From Trichoplax adhaerens (Eukaryota; Placozoa; Uniplacotomia; Trichoplacea; Trichoplacidae), in NCBI RefSeq assembly GCF_000150275.1, contig NW_002060946.1, positions 4,129,035 through 4,193,034 of the forward strand: DNA of 64,000 bases. Direction: 5' to 3'. The position numbers were made by a program, and so were the translations under genes. This document shows, piece after piece, positions 49,906 through 62,432 of the stretch. A model generated the notes under the pieces. It did no database searches. It saw nothing but the letters and a program-made list of their open reading frames with translations, and was not told the DNA's origin. How positions within the stretch are numbered: the stretch's first letter is position 1; each line of letters begins with the position of its first letter.

Positions 49906-51350
49906 TTTGCCCTATTCTATCCGCTAAAGTAATTTCTACCTCTGACAAATTTATGTATTTTTAAGAGAGAATGAAGAAAGTCCTATTGCGAGCATCCATG
50001 TTTCCTTAACTCAGTCTCTAGATATGCTACTACATATGGTAAGCGTCCATCTGTGGAAATAAGGGGAAACAAAGTCTAATGCATGATTGTACCATGAAAG
50101 AATGAATGTCTATCCTTTCTTGCCTACTATTTCTACTGTCCATGGATAATCAAGTAAAGTAGAATAGACGATCGTGTTTTCGATTCCTAACTGAATAATC
50201 AATTTACGGGTTTTCCAATTGAAAGCTGAATATTGGAAAATTAATCTTCTATTGTTTTTTTATTAAACATCACTTTTAGCACTACCTTGATCAATGATGG
50301 ACAATTGCCTGCAAGAAGCGAGAATAATAACAAGGAAATGAAGAAAATTTTCCTTAAGTTAACCTTTGCTTTATTACAGTACTAGGAAATAGATGAATTC
50401 TATTCAGACTACTCTAATAACGATCATGATTCCTTCCGCTATCCACCTCCTCCCCGTCTAAAATGAATTAGCGTTTGTATTTTTGGATCACTTTCTTCCG
50501 TATATATGGATCTCTTTCAGTTCTAAAAGAACTTTCTTACTGTTAACAGTCTACTGGATTGGATTATTTGTCCGTTCCATTCGCTCTAACATATTATGTG
50601 GTTATCATGTTGAATTTTACACTTCAAGGTAGATAATGGTCAACTGTAGGAATTGATTAATTATCATTTGAAAATGGGATAGTTAGACTTTATTTGTAAG
50701 TGTTGGACGATATTTAACACCTACGTATACGTGTTCACTCAACTGAGACCTAGGAGTGGTTACTACAGTAATTAGAGATATTTTCTTGACAAGGATGGAA
50801 AAGCAATTTATTCTAATTTCCATGGATGTTTTCACAAGCATATTTTCGTGTATAGCAGTAATCGGATACTTTTTTTTTTACCAATTCTGTGATATTATTA
50901 TGAATGGCTGAAGTGTATGGTCTCATAATATATCATCATAAGCAAATGAACTAAATAGGAGTCCCATGGTTGTAAAATCCACTAAAATGAACTCCCTCAA
51001 TAGAGTCTAAACAACTGGATATCAACACTTTATTGCGTTAGCGTTGTTGTTACTCCTCCTATTGGAAATTTACAAGAAACCATTGGAAATGATGGATAAA
51101 TTGATTTTCAACCGTGGAAGATTGATATTCTACTCGTAGGATTGTTTAACATGATGGGTTGATTTTGAACAAGGATCAAATGATGCTCAATGAAAAAGAT
51201 AATTATTAGCACAAAAGGCCAAAATACTGGCCGATTGGAAAAATCAATTTCAATGTATATTGTCCATCAAGATGGACATTGGCAAAGGCATGATTGAAAA
51301 ATACGATTGATTCCATCCGTGTAGAATTTAATCTTTCCTAGCCAACTTAC

Positions 51351-51413
51351 ATGACATGTTGATTTTGTTTTTGAGGATGTTGAGGTCGTTTTAGCTTTGT
51401 CTGTTATCTCCAT
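51351..51413 (-). CDS. Candidate first coding exon of the zinc-finger gene
   Basis: ATG in good context (AAGAAAATGG) begins 21 codons, MEITDKAKTTSTSSKTKSTC then H, ending at a perfect GTAAGT donor in phase 0. The zinc-finger exon at 45043 needs exactly a phase-0 upstream exon lacking a stop, and none closer with consensus sites was found. The intron would be about 6.3 kb, long for this window. The frame is also open upstream of the ATG to about 51461. Other intervening exons are possible, or this may belong to another gene. Confidence 0.35.
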
Positions 51414-54239
51414 TTTCTTGTCAATTCCTGTATAGACGTTAGTTGTAGAGGATGTCGACAACTACGTTTCTCTCTGGCAATGAAGAGTTTGATTGATAAA
51501 TTCTTCTTTTTCAAGCCAGAAGCGGGGAGGATAAAACACAATAAAGATTTTTTCCTATTGTTGCTATTTTATTCATGACCTGTTGCTTGATTAATCAATG
51601 CATAATTGTGTACATAGGCTGCAACACGGTAGGTACATAATGATGATGAAAATGATGGTGATGAAAGGTGTCTACGATTTAATGGAGTGGAATGACAATT
51701 TTTTCTTCCTTGTCATTGACAACAACACTCGTAGATCGATTCTGCTAGCTTATTCTACTGTTTCGTTCTATCTGTGTTGATAACGAGGAATAAAATTATT
51801 CCTTGTCAGGATGAGAATTTATTCATTTTTCATCCTTATAAAATAGGCCATGATTAATGGAATGGAAGGAGGAAAGGAAAGTAAATTGACTCATTAACGA
51901 CGAGATAGATCAACAAAGTTGCCGTTCTCGGCCATCGTTGATTTGAACATGGCCGAAATGATGATAATCCACCATCACAACAGACGGCCACTATCCTTAT
52001 TGATGATCCATTGAATACAGGACTGTTCGATATCGTTACCATTTATTCTTTTTTTCCCTTACTATGGTATTATATAATTATTAATTATTTTTTTTCCTCC
52101 TTAATATATTCAATACTTTTATAGGAATTATTATTTCCCCCACTCGACAATATCTGCTTGACGTTAATACCACGCGTGGATAGTGTGGTAGTCAAGTTTA
52201 GTGTAAGAAAATGATTGTCAACTTTTGATAGACAATCGATTCATGTTTTAATTAATAAATGGACCCACCAGGTCATACCCACTGGCATTTTTTTGCTAGG
52301 AAAATGATGGCTGTTAACAATAGCGTAATTAAATAGTAGAAGCCATTAGCTTAATGGAACTTTTTCAATGGTCGCAGTATACAAAATGATAATAAACACA
52401 AATTAACACGTTGCATCATTGGTTGAAAAGACAATTAATGTTGCGTAAAACCTCGGTCGGCAAAAATTGATCCAACTCAGGTAAAAATCAATTAGGATAT
52501 TAAATATAGGAGAGAAGAATATCGTTGACGCAAGGCAATATCGTGTCAATCAAGTCCAACCCAATACAGTAGACTAAGAAAGAAAAGATGGCATCCATCC
52601 ATTGACATCGTAGATCAAATGCCGTGCTAGTTTTGGGGAGGGGGATATCCACGAGTATACTTTCTAAAAAGAGCCGTTAGCTACAGGAATTTCATTCCTA
52701 CACTGCTCGTGAGATTGGAAAGGGCATTGCTGTAGTGTAGTAGCAGTAGAAAAAAAAAATAGTCATGGCATTCAAGCATTTCAATTTTGACAGGAAGAAA
52801 AATTCTTCTTGACTTTACTGGATGTTAGCAATACGATAGGGTTAGGATAGGATTTCAAGGAATTGTATTACAAGCCATTTCGCCGTAGTGATATCGAGAA
52901 GAAAAAATATCTCGGTCGACTAACAAGCGCTAAGCTGTTTTTATTCTACAGATTTTTTTTTACTGTCTAAAATACTGTACAAGGAGAGACGTCGACTGTT
53001 TTCAACCTTATTAATTTATCAATGTGTTATCGTATCCGCTAGAGAATAGTCCTAGTCAATGCGTTAGCGAAAATAATATCATCCTCCTTTTCCTATTTTT
53101 GATCCTTTTATGAATACTATTAATACATCCAGTCGAGTTGGTTTTATTCATATCGTTTAAACAATAAATAAACTGTAGAATACAATTACATCCAATTCTA
53201 AATATGACAACGACAATATGTCTATGTATCAAGTCGCCAAGATGGATATCTTTCTTGACTTTTCCCTCCCTAAGAGGATTAGTTAAAATATAGACATCGC
53301 CATTGGAATGTCCTTGGATGTAATAGCAAGTTGTCGTTCGATCATCTCTCTATGCAACATTTTTCAAATTCTTTGCCACAACTTAATCAAGAATTCTAGT
53401 ATCGTCGACTATTTAATTACATTGTCATAGCACTACGGAATTTTCAAAGTGACAACTTGTAATTATTTCTCATCATTTTCTATCATTCATCGACCTGTTG
53501 TTTCAATATGATAATTATGCTATTCTGTCTTGCTTTTTCTTTATTATGCTTGATCACGTCGCTATTTTTCATTCTAAAATTATGCTTAGAATGTATTATC
53601 CATTCCTAGACAATATTACTTGTGGAATACTATAGATGACCAGCGTAATTGGAATAGGTATGGCCAAGCATGTTGACTCATCTCCATGTAAAGCAATTAT
53701 TTTATTTTTCGACACGACAGACACTTTGAACTGTTTCTACCTTATTTCTCTTTGATTCTATTTTAGGCCATGATGAGGAAGCATCAGCAATAGGTCGAGA
53801 TAGGAAGAATGACTGAAAGAAAGGTTTGATCTTTTACCGAGGAGAGAACAGGGAAAATAAAGTTTCGATGAAAATATTGTCTTGATATTCTATTGCCTCA
53901 AGACAATCGCTCTAATTAATCACGGAACAAATAATAAAATCCTAAACAAGGAACTTTAATATCGTATCGTCAATAAGCTAATCTTTCCTATAAATCCATC
54001 AATTCAATTCTTTTCTATAGTAGAAAAAAGACTATTCAATACCTTAAACTACGATAGTTTTGAAAAAAAAATTCAATTCTATTCAATTGCTACTTGTCAA
54101 TGATGGTGTTTAGTTCTCTATGATATTGTTGGACGGAGATTTTGCAACAATAGTAGCGTAGGTTGCATATTTTTAAAAGAGTTAGAATTATTTTTCAAAA
54201 TGTTGTCTCATTTAGACGACATTCATTATCTTGTCCTAT

Positions 54240-55460
54240 TCGATATTGAAACGATATACAGTACATCATTTTCAATATTTCACCTGGAAAGCGAAATAAA
54301 ATGTTTCCAATACTGGAAACGATATCAATTGTGATGGGAAACGACATAAATTGTTTTCAATATTTTACCTTGAAAGCGAAATATAATGTTTCTAATATTG
54401 GAAACGAAATAAATTGTTTCTAATACTGGAAACGATATCAATTGTGATGGGAAACAACATAAATTGTATTCAATATTTCACCTTGAAAGCGAAATATAAT
54501 GTTTCTAATATTGGAAACGAAATAAATTGTTTCTGATACTGGAAACGATATCAATTGTGATGGGAAACAACATAAATTGTATCCAATATTGCACATCAGA
54601 AACGAAATAAACTATTTCTAATATTACATAAAGGAAACGATATAAATTGTCTCTAATATTGCACATTGGATTCGATATAAACTGTTTCTAATACTGTCCA
54701 TTGGAAGCAATACAATTATTTCTAGTATTGGACATTGGAAACGATGTCAATTGGGATTGGAAACGACATCAATTGTTTCTAATATTGCACAGTAGAGACC
54801 ATATAAACTGTTTCTAATGCTGCCCATTGGAAACGATATAAATTGTTTTTAATATTATACATTAGAAACGATACAAATTTTTTATATATATATAAACATA
54901 TATTATGCATTGGAAACGTTATAAATTGTTTCTAATATTATGCTCATACGTTAGAAGCGATATAAATTGTCTCTAATATTGCACATTGTAAACAAAATAA
55001 AGTGTTTTAATTATTCCATATTGCAAACGATATCAATGGCTTGCAATATTCCACATTGGTAACGATATAAACTATTTTTAATTATTTGACATTGAAAACG
55101 ATACAAAATGATTTTAATGTTTCACGTAGCAAACGATATAAATTGTTTTCAGGATTCCCTATTAGGAAGCATGGAAACAATTCTTTAATCGTATTGGACA
55201 TTGGGAACGACAAAAACTATTTCTTAATCATTTTCCTCATTGGAAGCGATAAAGATTTTAATAACTCACATCGGAAACGATATGAACTGATTTTACATAA
55301 AAAACGACATCGATACTTTCAGTATATTCCACATTAGAAACTCTTTCAATATTCCACATCGGTAACCATATAAATTGCTTTACATTGAAAACGACATAAA
55401 TACATTTCAATATTAGAAAATTATACAAATGCTTTAGTATTCCTCATTTAAAACGATTGT
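54240..55460. repeat. Minisatellite with GAAAC...GTTTC dyad, roughly 30 units
   Basis: Core unit GGAAACGATATAAATTGTTT then CTAATATTGCACATT, about 35-40 bp, repeated with drift over 1.2 kb. The left part (54287-54600) shows a larger unit of about 85-115 bp containing AAGCGAAATATAATGTTTCT, GGAAACGATATCAATTGTGA and TGGGAAACRACATAAATTGT, present about three times. Most units carry GAAAC and GTTTC about ten bases apart in inverted orientation. Divergence increases to the right and the array fades near 55460. Non-coding; the frame 55086-55337 (plus) is repeat translation. Confidence 0.9.
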
Positions 55461-56570
55461 TTAATCTGAATAAAAATGATCACTTTGAACATTTTCTTTG
55501 AAGTGACAATCAAAATATTAATTAGAAAGGATTGCGCAAGATTGAATGCTATTCATCAAAATTTCCAACTTGTTACAGCTGTGATTGATATTTTCTAGTT
55601 TGCTGCAATCCTATTTATCAACCGATTCTTTTTCGGCTTTAGCCAAGTGTTTACTGTCTAGTGGATGAGCATGTCACGTAACTGACATCTTATTAATACT
55701 GATCAACAACCTTGATGGATGGATGGAGAAATCAATGAAAGATTTTTACCATTTATTCCCCTTTATTATGATAGGCTTCAACACAGAGTTGCAATAAAAA
55801 CTGATAGTAAATGTGTTTATTAAACCGGGAGAATCGGTAAGTATAATATGACGAGAGAGGCAGGATGCATCAATAATCAATATATATATAATAATCCAAG
55901 AAAAATTATTTTCTTTTTTAATTTGTAATCCTCACCATCCTTGAACAAGGAGTGGATCATCAGGGAAGATATTCTCTTCCATTCTTAAATGATGCTCTTC
56001 ATCATTCTGCATAATCTATTTGTACCATTAGTACAATAAGCAAAACAACATTCACGTCATAAACCATTATGCCGGTATCAATAATAATAATATGTTTACC
56101 GTACATCAACGGGGGCTATCCAGCTTACTATGTATGGAGAAAAATCTTCCACAAACCTATTAGTAACTTATTGATCATGTCTTATTTTATACGATGCCGA
56201 CCGCTAAGATAGCAGGTTACTCTTCTAGTCTATTCTCCAAAGTGAAGAGTTGAACCTCCAAATTGGAGATGTTGATGCAAATGGATGTTGTTTAGCGCTA
56301 TGACAATAGAACATGATATTGCCATAGCATCAAGATGATGACTAAGAAAACAAATTTAATTTTCATATACTTTAGGTCTTGCCATACAATTTCTTTTTAT
56401 GCCATTTCTATTAGATATTTGCATCGGTAAAATAGAAAAGAAACAGCAGAAAACTGACCTATACAATGAAAACAATCATTCAATTACACCATCATGAAGA
56501 GAGGCAAGGCACATTTTATTAGTTTACTGTTTCGTTGTCAACAAGTTGATTCTAATTTGTAAGAGAAAGA
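55461..56570. other. Spacer without a recognised gene
   Basis: No supported exon on either strand. Contains an AT dinucleotide tract near 55880-55892 and otherwise unremarkable AT-rich sequence. Confidence 0.5.
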
Positions 56571-57051
56571 TTATGAATGTTCAAATTGGACAGTGATCGT
56601 ACGGATAGGACTATTATTTTCTTCCAACCAACAAGTTAATAAATATCCTTACGCTATCCAATCTCCAAGATAAACCAAGACGACCGAATAGGGAATCAGC
56701 TGGAAAGAAACATTCAGTTAGATTACATCACGCATAAAGTAGTTTATCAGAAATGGTTGAAATATTCTCCCCTTTATCGTCTAATTAGAAACTAGTGTCT
56801 TAGCTAACTGTATAATAGTACAGTATTTAATACGGAAGCAAATCTATTCAAGTTTTTAGGCTTATTGACAAGCTAAATTCCTTTATTCCATTCTCATAAA
56901 CATTCTTGTTATTCCTAAAATTTGCATAACAAGGCTAATAGAATCTTTTCATTACAACAAGCGTAATATATGTGGGACTTCCATTTCAATTATGGTCATC
57001 AACATAACAATAGCAGGCAAAATCCTTCCATACCGGTCATCAATTAGGACT
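56571..57051 (-). CDS. Candidate exons of a membrane transporter-like gene
   Basis: Three open minus-strand segments with splice sites. 56956-57051 starts after TTTAG and reads VLIDDRYGRILPAIVMLMTI then IEMEVPHILRL before GTAATG. D-R-Y-G-R followed by a hydrophobic run resembles motif A (GxLxDRxGRxxx) between TM2 and TM3 of major facilitator transporters. 56653-56699 lies between a strong TTTCTTTCCAG acceptor and GTAAGG donor (LIPYSVVLVYLGDWI). 56571-56610 (PIRTITVQFEHS then TAA) joins it in phase. The first and second do not join in phase, so at least one exon is missing or one is wrong. The 56653-56699 exon is also open in a second frame (DSLFGRLGLSWRLDS). Confidence 0.25.
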
Positions 57052-57622
57052 CTAAATTTACCATATATCATGAACAAGTTATTGTTTTATCATGTGGAAT
57101 AATTAGAATCACTATCATTTGCAATAGGATAGGCTTTCGTTCTATGACGCTCAAAAAAGTTCCTTTTAACCCGTTATCATAATAAAAGGTAATTATCCTT
57201 TTTCACTTTGGTCGGCGTCATGACCACTTGAAAATAGATTGTGCTTATTCAATTAGAGGGAATGCAATTTTTCAACTATCTAAATAGCTTGCATAACGGT
57301 TAAAAGGAAGTTTCTAGTGAAAATGACACTCATCACTATCATGCATTTAGAGAAATTCTACATTTTGCAATGAATGATCAATGACGCTAGTAGAAACATA
57401 ACGGATAATTTTATTTCTACCCCTATGTGTAGCTCTGAAGGAAAAGTAGCCTATTAATTTTTACTGGCTGTACTTTATTAATCAAGTTGATGACCAGATT
57501 CAAATTTAACTGTAAATGAATACGATGCTTGATAGCCGAAAACTTAGTTATACAAGCCTTGACCTAGTCGAGAATGATCAATCACTTTTGCCTAAATAGT
57601 TATCTCTATATTGCAGCCACAG

Positions 57623-57791
57623 AGTGTTGAACCCTTATACTGTATTTTGGCTTTTCCTAGCTACCTTGTAAGTAGGTTGATTATGTACTTATTTTGTATC
57701 AACTATCATGCTGGTATGGCTACCTTAATATACAATATACAGCATCCTACCTGTAGAGTTACACTTAAAGTACTCTAAGAAAATTAATTAA
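57623..57791 (+). CDS. Candidate terminal exons ending in a KKXX-type ER retrieval signal
   Basis: 57623-57667 after a CCACAG acceptor (VLNPYTVFWLFLAT, then a GTAAGT donor) joins in phase to 57743-57791 after ATACAG (ILPVELHLKYSKKIN then TAA). The joined end is a hydrophobic helix followed by a short basic tail whose last four residues are KKIN, matching the KKXX cytosolic retrieval signal of ER membrane proteins. No upstream exon was found, and the candidate on the minus strand at 56.6-57.05 kb competes for the space. LNPYT also occurs in PIGU, but nothing else matches. Confidence 0.25.
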
Positions 57792-57864
57792 ATTATGAGC
57801 CATTATATCTGGTGTCTCAAAAATAATATGATAAAAGTTCCGTAGTAATTCTAGACTTTTCTTT

Positions 57865-58975
57865 ATTGCATTAATCAGTTCTTCTACTAGCAGACATCTA
57901 ACAATTTAATCTACAAGAATGAATAATCCATTTATTCTACACCACTAATGAATCTTCACTAATAGACACTTTTACAATTTAATCTACAAGAATGATTTAA
58001 TTATCATACATTTCATATTATTACATAAATTAATACTTCTACTACTAGATGCCCTTACGGTTTAATGTGCATGATCCATTTATTATAAACTTCATTTTAT
58101 TACATGAATCAGTTCTTCCACTAATAAGTCCCTGCTCATAGACGTTTTCTCTTATGATTTAATCTATAAGAATGATCCATTTATTGTATACTTCATCTTA
58201 TTACATAAATTTAACTCTTCTGCTAACAGTCACTCTTGCCATTTAATCTGCTAGAATAGTTTATTTATTCTACGCTTCATTAATTAAATGAACCAGTTCT
58301 TCTACTAATAGCCCTGCTATTAGATCACAGAGGCTCTTATAATTTAATCTATAAGAATGGTCTATTTACGATAGACTTCACCTTTTTACATAAATTACGA
58401 TAGTTTTTCCAATAATAGACACTCTTATAGTTTAATCTACAAAAATGATCCATTTATTTTATACTTGGCTTTGTTACATAAATCAGTTCTTCTAATAATA
58501 GGCACTCTTACCGTGTAACTTGGTATAAGAATGATTCATTTATTGTACCTTTTATTTTATGACATATCACTCTCGCTACTAATAGACACCCTTACTATTT
58601 GATCTATATCAAGAATGATTCATGCATTGTATGGTATCTTTCATTTTATTACATATATCAGTCCCACCACTAACAGACACCCGTACGATTTAATCTGCAA
58701 AAACGATTCATTTATTCTATACTTTTTTTATCTCTTAAATCAGTTTTCCACTAATAAACACTTTGCAGTTTAGCCTAGGTATAAGAATGATGACTCACTT
58801 ATTGTACACTTTATTTCATTACAGAAATTAGTTCTTCTACTAATAGGTACTCTTACGATTTAATCTACACTTTATTTAATTCAAATGAATCAGTTCTTCT
58901 ACTAAAAGACGCTCTTATGATTTGGCCAACAAAAATGATCCATTATGCCACTTCATTACAGCTATAAACATAAAT
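57865..58975. repeat. Tandem repeat, unit about 80-95 bp, about 12-14 copies
   Basis: Consensus order in each unit: AATCAGTTCTTCTACTAATA, GACACTCTTAC(G/A)ATTTAATC, TACAAGAATGATCCATTTAT, TCTACACTTCATTTTATTAC. Copies begin near 57870, 57953, 58033, 58105, 58200, 58285, 58395, 58480, 58568, 58655, 58738, 58828 and 58890. Units vary by 10-20 percent or more and by small insertions (an extra GCTCATAGACG near 58133, an extra ATCACAGAGG near 58325). No coding frame persists. Not related in sequence to the 54-55 kb array. Confidence 0.9.
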
Positions 58976-61900
58976 TGATGATAATCTGACACATTTTTAG
59001 TCCAATACTTATAAAGCTGTAGTTCAATGCACGATAAAGAGTAGAAACATACAATTAAAACATAAAATGATGACTAATATATTCTACATTCTATGTTATT
59101 AATATAGAATGATTATAAATTGCAAAAGTAATCATGCTTCAAGCTGATAAGAGTAACACACTTATGCGTATGTGTATAGCGAAGTATTAGATATTTTCAC
59201 GATATTTATAGCTTTTAATATTCCTAAATGGAATCACATACTTTTGAAATATCTAAACTGTTAGAGATATCTAATCCATAACGTATGGCAATTTTAAAAT
59301 TTATTGTCTTTCTTTACTTGATCTTATATGGAAAGTTAAACATTTCTTCCAGCTATACGTAGGTGGAGAGCAATTTACGCGTATTAAGTAATCTACTTGC
59401 AGTCTAGTCTATGTAAAGCATAAAAATCTATCTAGTGTTCGCTTTATAGACGATTACCGTATTAGTGATGATAAGAAAGGTTAAATAGATAGGATACGGC
59501 TATATAAATTAAATTTATCTCATTTAATTTATTTATCACAGTCTAAGTTAATCACTTCAGTGTAGTAATTACAATTGAAAGTATTTAGTCTAGATTACAT
59601 ACGCAAAATTGCAACACACCAATTCAGGATTTATTCCACCATCTTATAAATTTAAGGATGGCCTAAAAATTCTTTTAATTAACCAAGAGCAATTTCGATT
59701 CAATTTTAATTCTTTTTGTCTACCTTTCATTTTGCACTTTTAGTCTGAAAAATTTTAGCCAATGGTAATAATATGACTTTAGTTAAAGCTAATACCGGAG
59801 ACACAGTAGATTAGCACTAAAGGATTTTACCTATAGACATTATATGTCTTCTTTACTCATGTTGTATGTTCTATTATAATAATTTTTATTTTTTCCTATA
59901 CTACATTAAATAAGGGTGTAAGCTCATCAGACTACTGGAATCCTTTCTAGCCATACTGTACTGTATAATTAGACAGGGAAATACTGCTGTAGGCTTATAG
60001 AATTATATGAAAGCCCATTATACAATATACAGTAGTTAAAGTAGTAGCGATTAGCAAGCTGTCCATAGTACTCGTATATGACCTTGACATCATAAAAGGT
60101 TGACGTACATATCTAATCAACTATATAAATGCAGTTTATTCACGCCTATATTAACCTTTTATCGGCAGTTTTTAGCTCTCATAAGCTTGAGAATAAGGCT
60201 AGCAAAGAAAACAGTATTTTTATTTAGAAGAAAATAGCAGTTAAAGCCTCTATTTTGATTAACAATCAATGAATAGCATAGGTTTTAATCAATCTAGGAT
60301 ATCATATGGTTGAAGCTAATACAAAAGCTGCTATAGTTTTTTGCCTCTAAAAATTCAATTCTATCAAAAACGCGCATTACAGAAGTACGAATATATGAGC
60401 TTCAGATTTAAGCCAATCATTTCGAGCATTGCACGTGCAAATATTTCTATAGTATGCATAATGAATTTAACGGACATGAATGAGGTGAGATCGGAAAAAG
60501 AATATGCTTTGCAATATATCACTAAATAAAAATGTTCTAGCTGTCCACAGTGTTACTGTAAATTAAATTGGAACAACGATATTTCATTAACATTGCATTT
60601 CGGATGGCTAACTTCGAACATTATTGGATTGCATGATAGTGCAAAGAAAAAATTGATCTGCAAAAGATATTTCTTCGGCTTGAATCTTGCAATCAAGGTC
60701 CTTCTAGCGAGCTACAGTAAATTAATACATAGCCATTAAATTTGAAAATAGGACAGCTTAATTAGTGGACATTGTGTACTTAATGCTCTTGTTTTGATAC
60801 AATAAAGCAAGCAACTATTTACTAAGACGATGTTCCATTGTGAGTATTTGCAACACCGCTAATTTAGCCAAAATTTTTTGAAATTAAGGATAAAATATAC
60901 GTGCAGTACTAGGTCATAAGTAAAATTTATTTTCGGGAGCTTAATTAATAAAGTTCTGTGTATCACTGTGATGGAAACTTTTGTAATAGATTGTAGAACT
61001 TCTTAAATGTTTTTCTTTAGAATTGGCCATATTATAGTTAGCAGGAGCACTACGAAATGCTCAAATGAAGATATGGAGTAGCTGTAATGATATGGCCACG
61101 AATGCTAAATTAATAAAATGCTTCTGCTATAGCAAAATAATAAACGATTGTACATTATAGGATAAAAGTATTTAGGTCCAGAGTTCCATCTCACTGTCAC
61201 ATGATATTATCGACAAAGAAGTAACTCTAACGTTCAAAATAGACATTGACCACTTCATTAATATTTATGCCGTACAACTCAACTGATTACAGTAAATGCC
61301 CAAATTACCAGGATAGCATCTTCTAATAACATTCTTTATTTTAAAGCAATATCACTTTTCGGGTAAAATTACAACGTGCTGATGATGCTAAAATTCTTTA
61401 GCAATCTTTCATGATAAATTCAACCATTCATCATAATGTTGTATACAGTTCGATTAACGTGAGCGTCCGTATTAGGATCGAAAATTTTAGAATAGAGAAA
61501 AAAATTTCACTTGATTACAATAGCTTTGTCGTGATCAAGAAGTTAAAGTGATGCTACTGTTTAGTCTGGACCTTGATCAAGGCACAAATCTAATATAGTC
61601 GAATGTAATTATTTATTATGATTATGGTAGTTACGCGTAGTACTGTAACTGCTATAGCAATTGTCGATATTAGCTTTAATGACAATCTTTGAGTTTATTT
61701 ACTTTTGTAACGGATAATTAATTTTTTTCATTGAATTTATTTCCCACAATTGCTTGTATTTGATCAAATAGACTATCCAATAATTATAAGCAAAGGAAGC
61801 GAATGATAATTTAATGGATTGTTCTTTTTCTATTTTTCTATTTTAAAAGCAAATAATAGCTAATTATGTAAGACTCTTGTTATAGCTGGAGGTAAAATTT

Positions 61901-62432
61901 TTCAATGCTTTTCGTTACAATAGCTATTTTATTAGCATTGCATTCTGTTATACGTAGATTTATGTTTATTTCTTATTTAATACTTTGACATTATTTTTTC
62001 CTTAAGAACAATGGGATTATATGCCCTTGGACTTAAGAATGTCTTTAGTAGCGAATAATTGTGATAGAATAATTGAGCATCAGGCGCACTGTTGGATAGA
62101 ATAGTGCACGCTTACTCTATAGGTGAAGGTGAATGATCAAATATTATACTATACGAGTATTATAATTATAGGAGAAGGTATAAGAACTATCAGAATAGAG
62201 GGGAAAAAAATAATGCTTACAAATAATCTACTTCTGCATTTGCTATTAGTTCTTCGATATCCTACATTAGTTTATAATATATAGTTGAAAGTGATTTTTT
62301 TTATTATATAGCATTGAAGAATATTAGGTCCAGTGCCAGTTCAGGCAATTCGCGAAAGAGCAACAGCATATTCTAACAAAGTATCCAGTTATTTGATAGT
62401 TTCAATCTCATTTAGTTAGAATAAACATAATA
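58976..62432. other. AT-rich region, one candidate exon
   Basis: No recognised gene. The only segment with two good splice sites is the exon at 60383-60484. A short acceptor-led segment at about 61020-61080 (IGHIIVSRSTTKCSNEDME then TAG) is unsupported. TACTGTAC motifs occur singly near 59957 and 61640. Confidence 0.5.
60383..60484 (+). CDS. Candidate internal exon, unidentified
   Basis: Between a CATTACAG acceptor and a strong GTGAGA donor, 34 codons are open in phase 0: KYEYMSFRFKPIISSIARAN then ISIVCIMNLTDMNE. Composition is protein-like. No partner exons could be assigned with confidence and the family is not recognised. Confidence 0.25.

Larger units (their letters stand above)
45044..54240. 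other. Long non-coding stretch upstream of the zinc-finger exon, probably in part its intron
   Basis: About 9 kb with visibly less extreme AT content than 21-41 kb but no recognised protein. Frames 47380-47796 (minus, 138 codons), 47855-48103 and 48476-48673 (plus) are open but match no family I know and lack paired splice sites. Contains the 45.4-46.3 kb higher-order repeat, an ATGGCGGC promoter-like motif at 46.94 kb, a short tandem repeat at 49.7 kb and a candidate first coding exon at 51.35 kb. Confidence 0.5.

Noticed and set aside
54240-55460. Reading the GAAAC...GTTTC array as a CRISPR array
   Set aside because: Units drift throughout, spacers are not unique or constant in length, and the DNA is eukaryotic.
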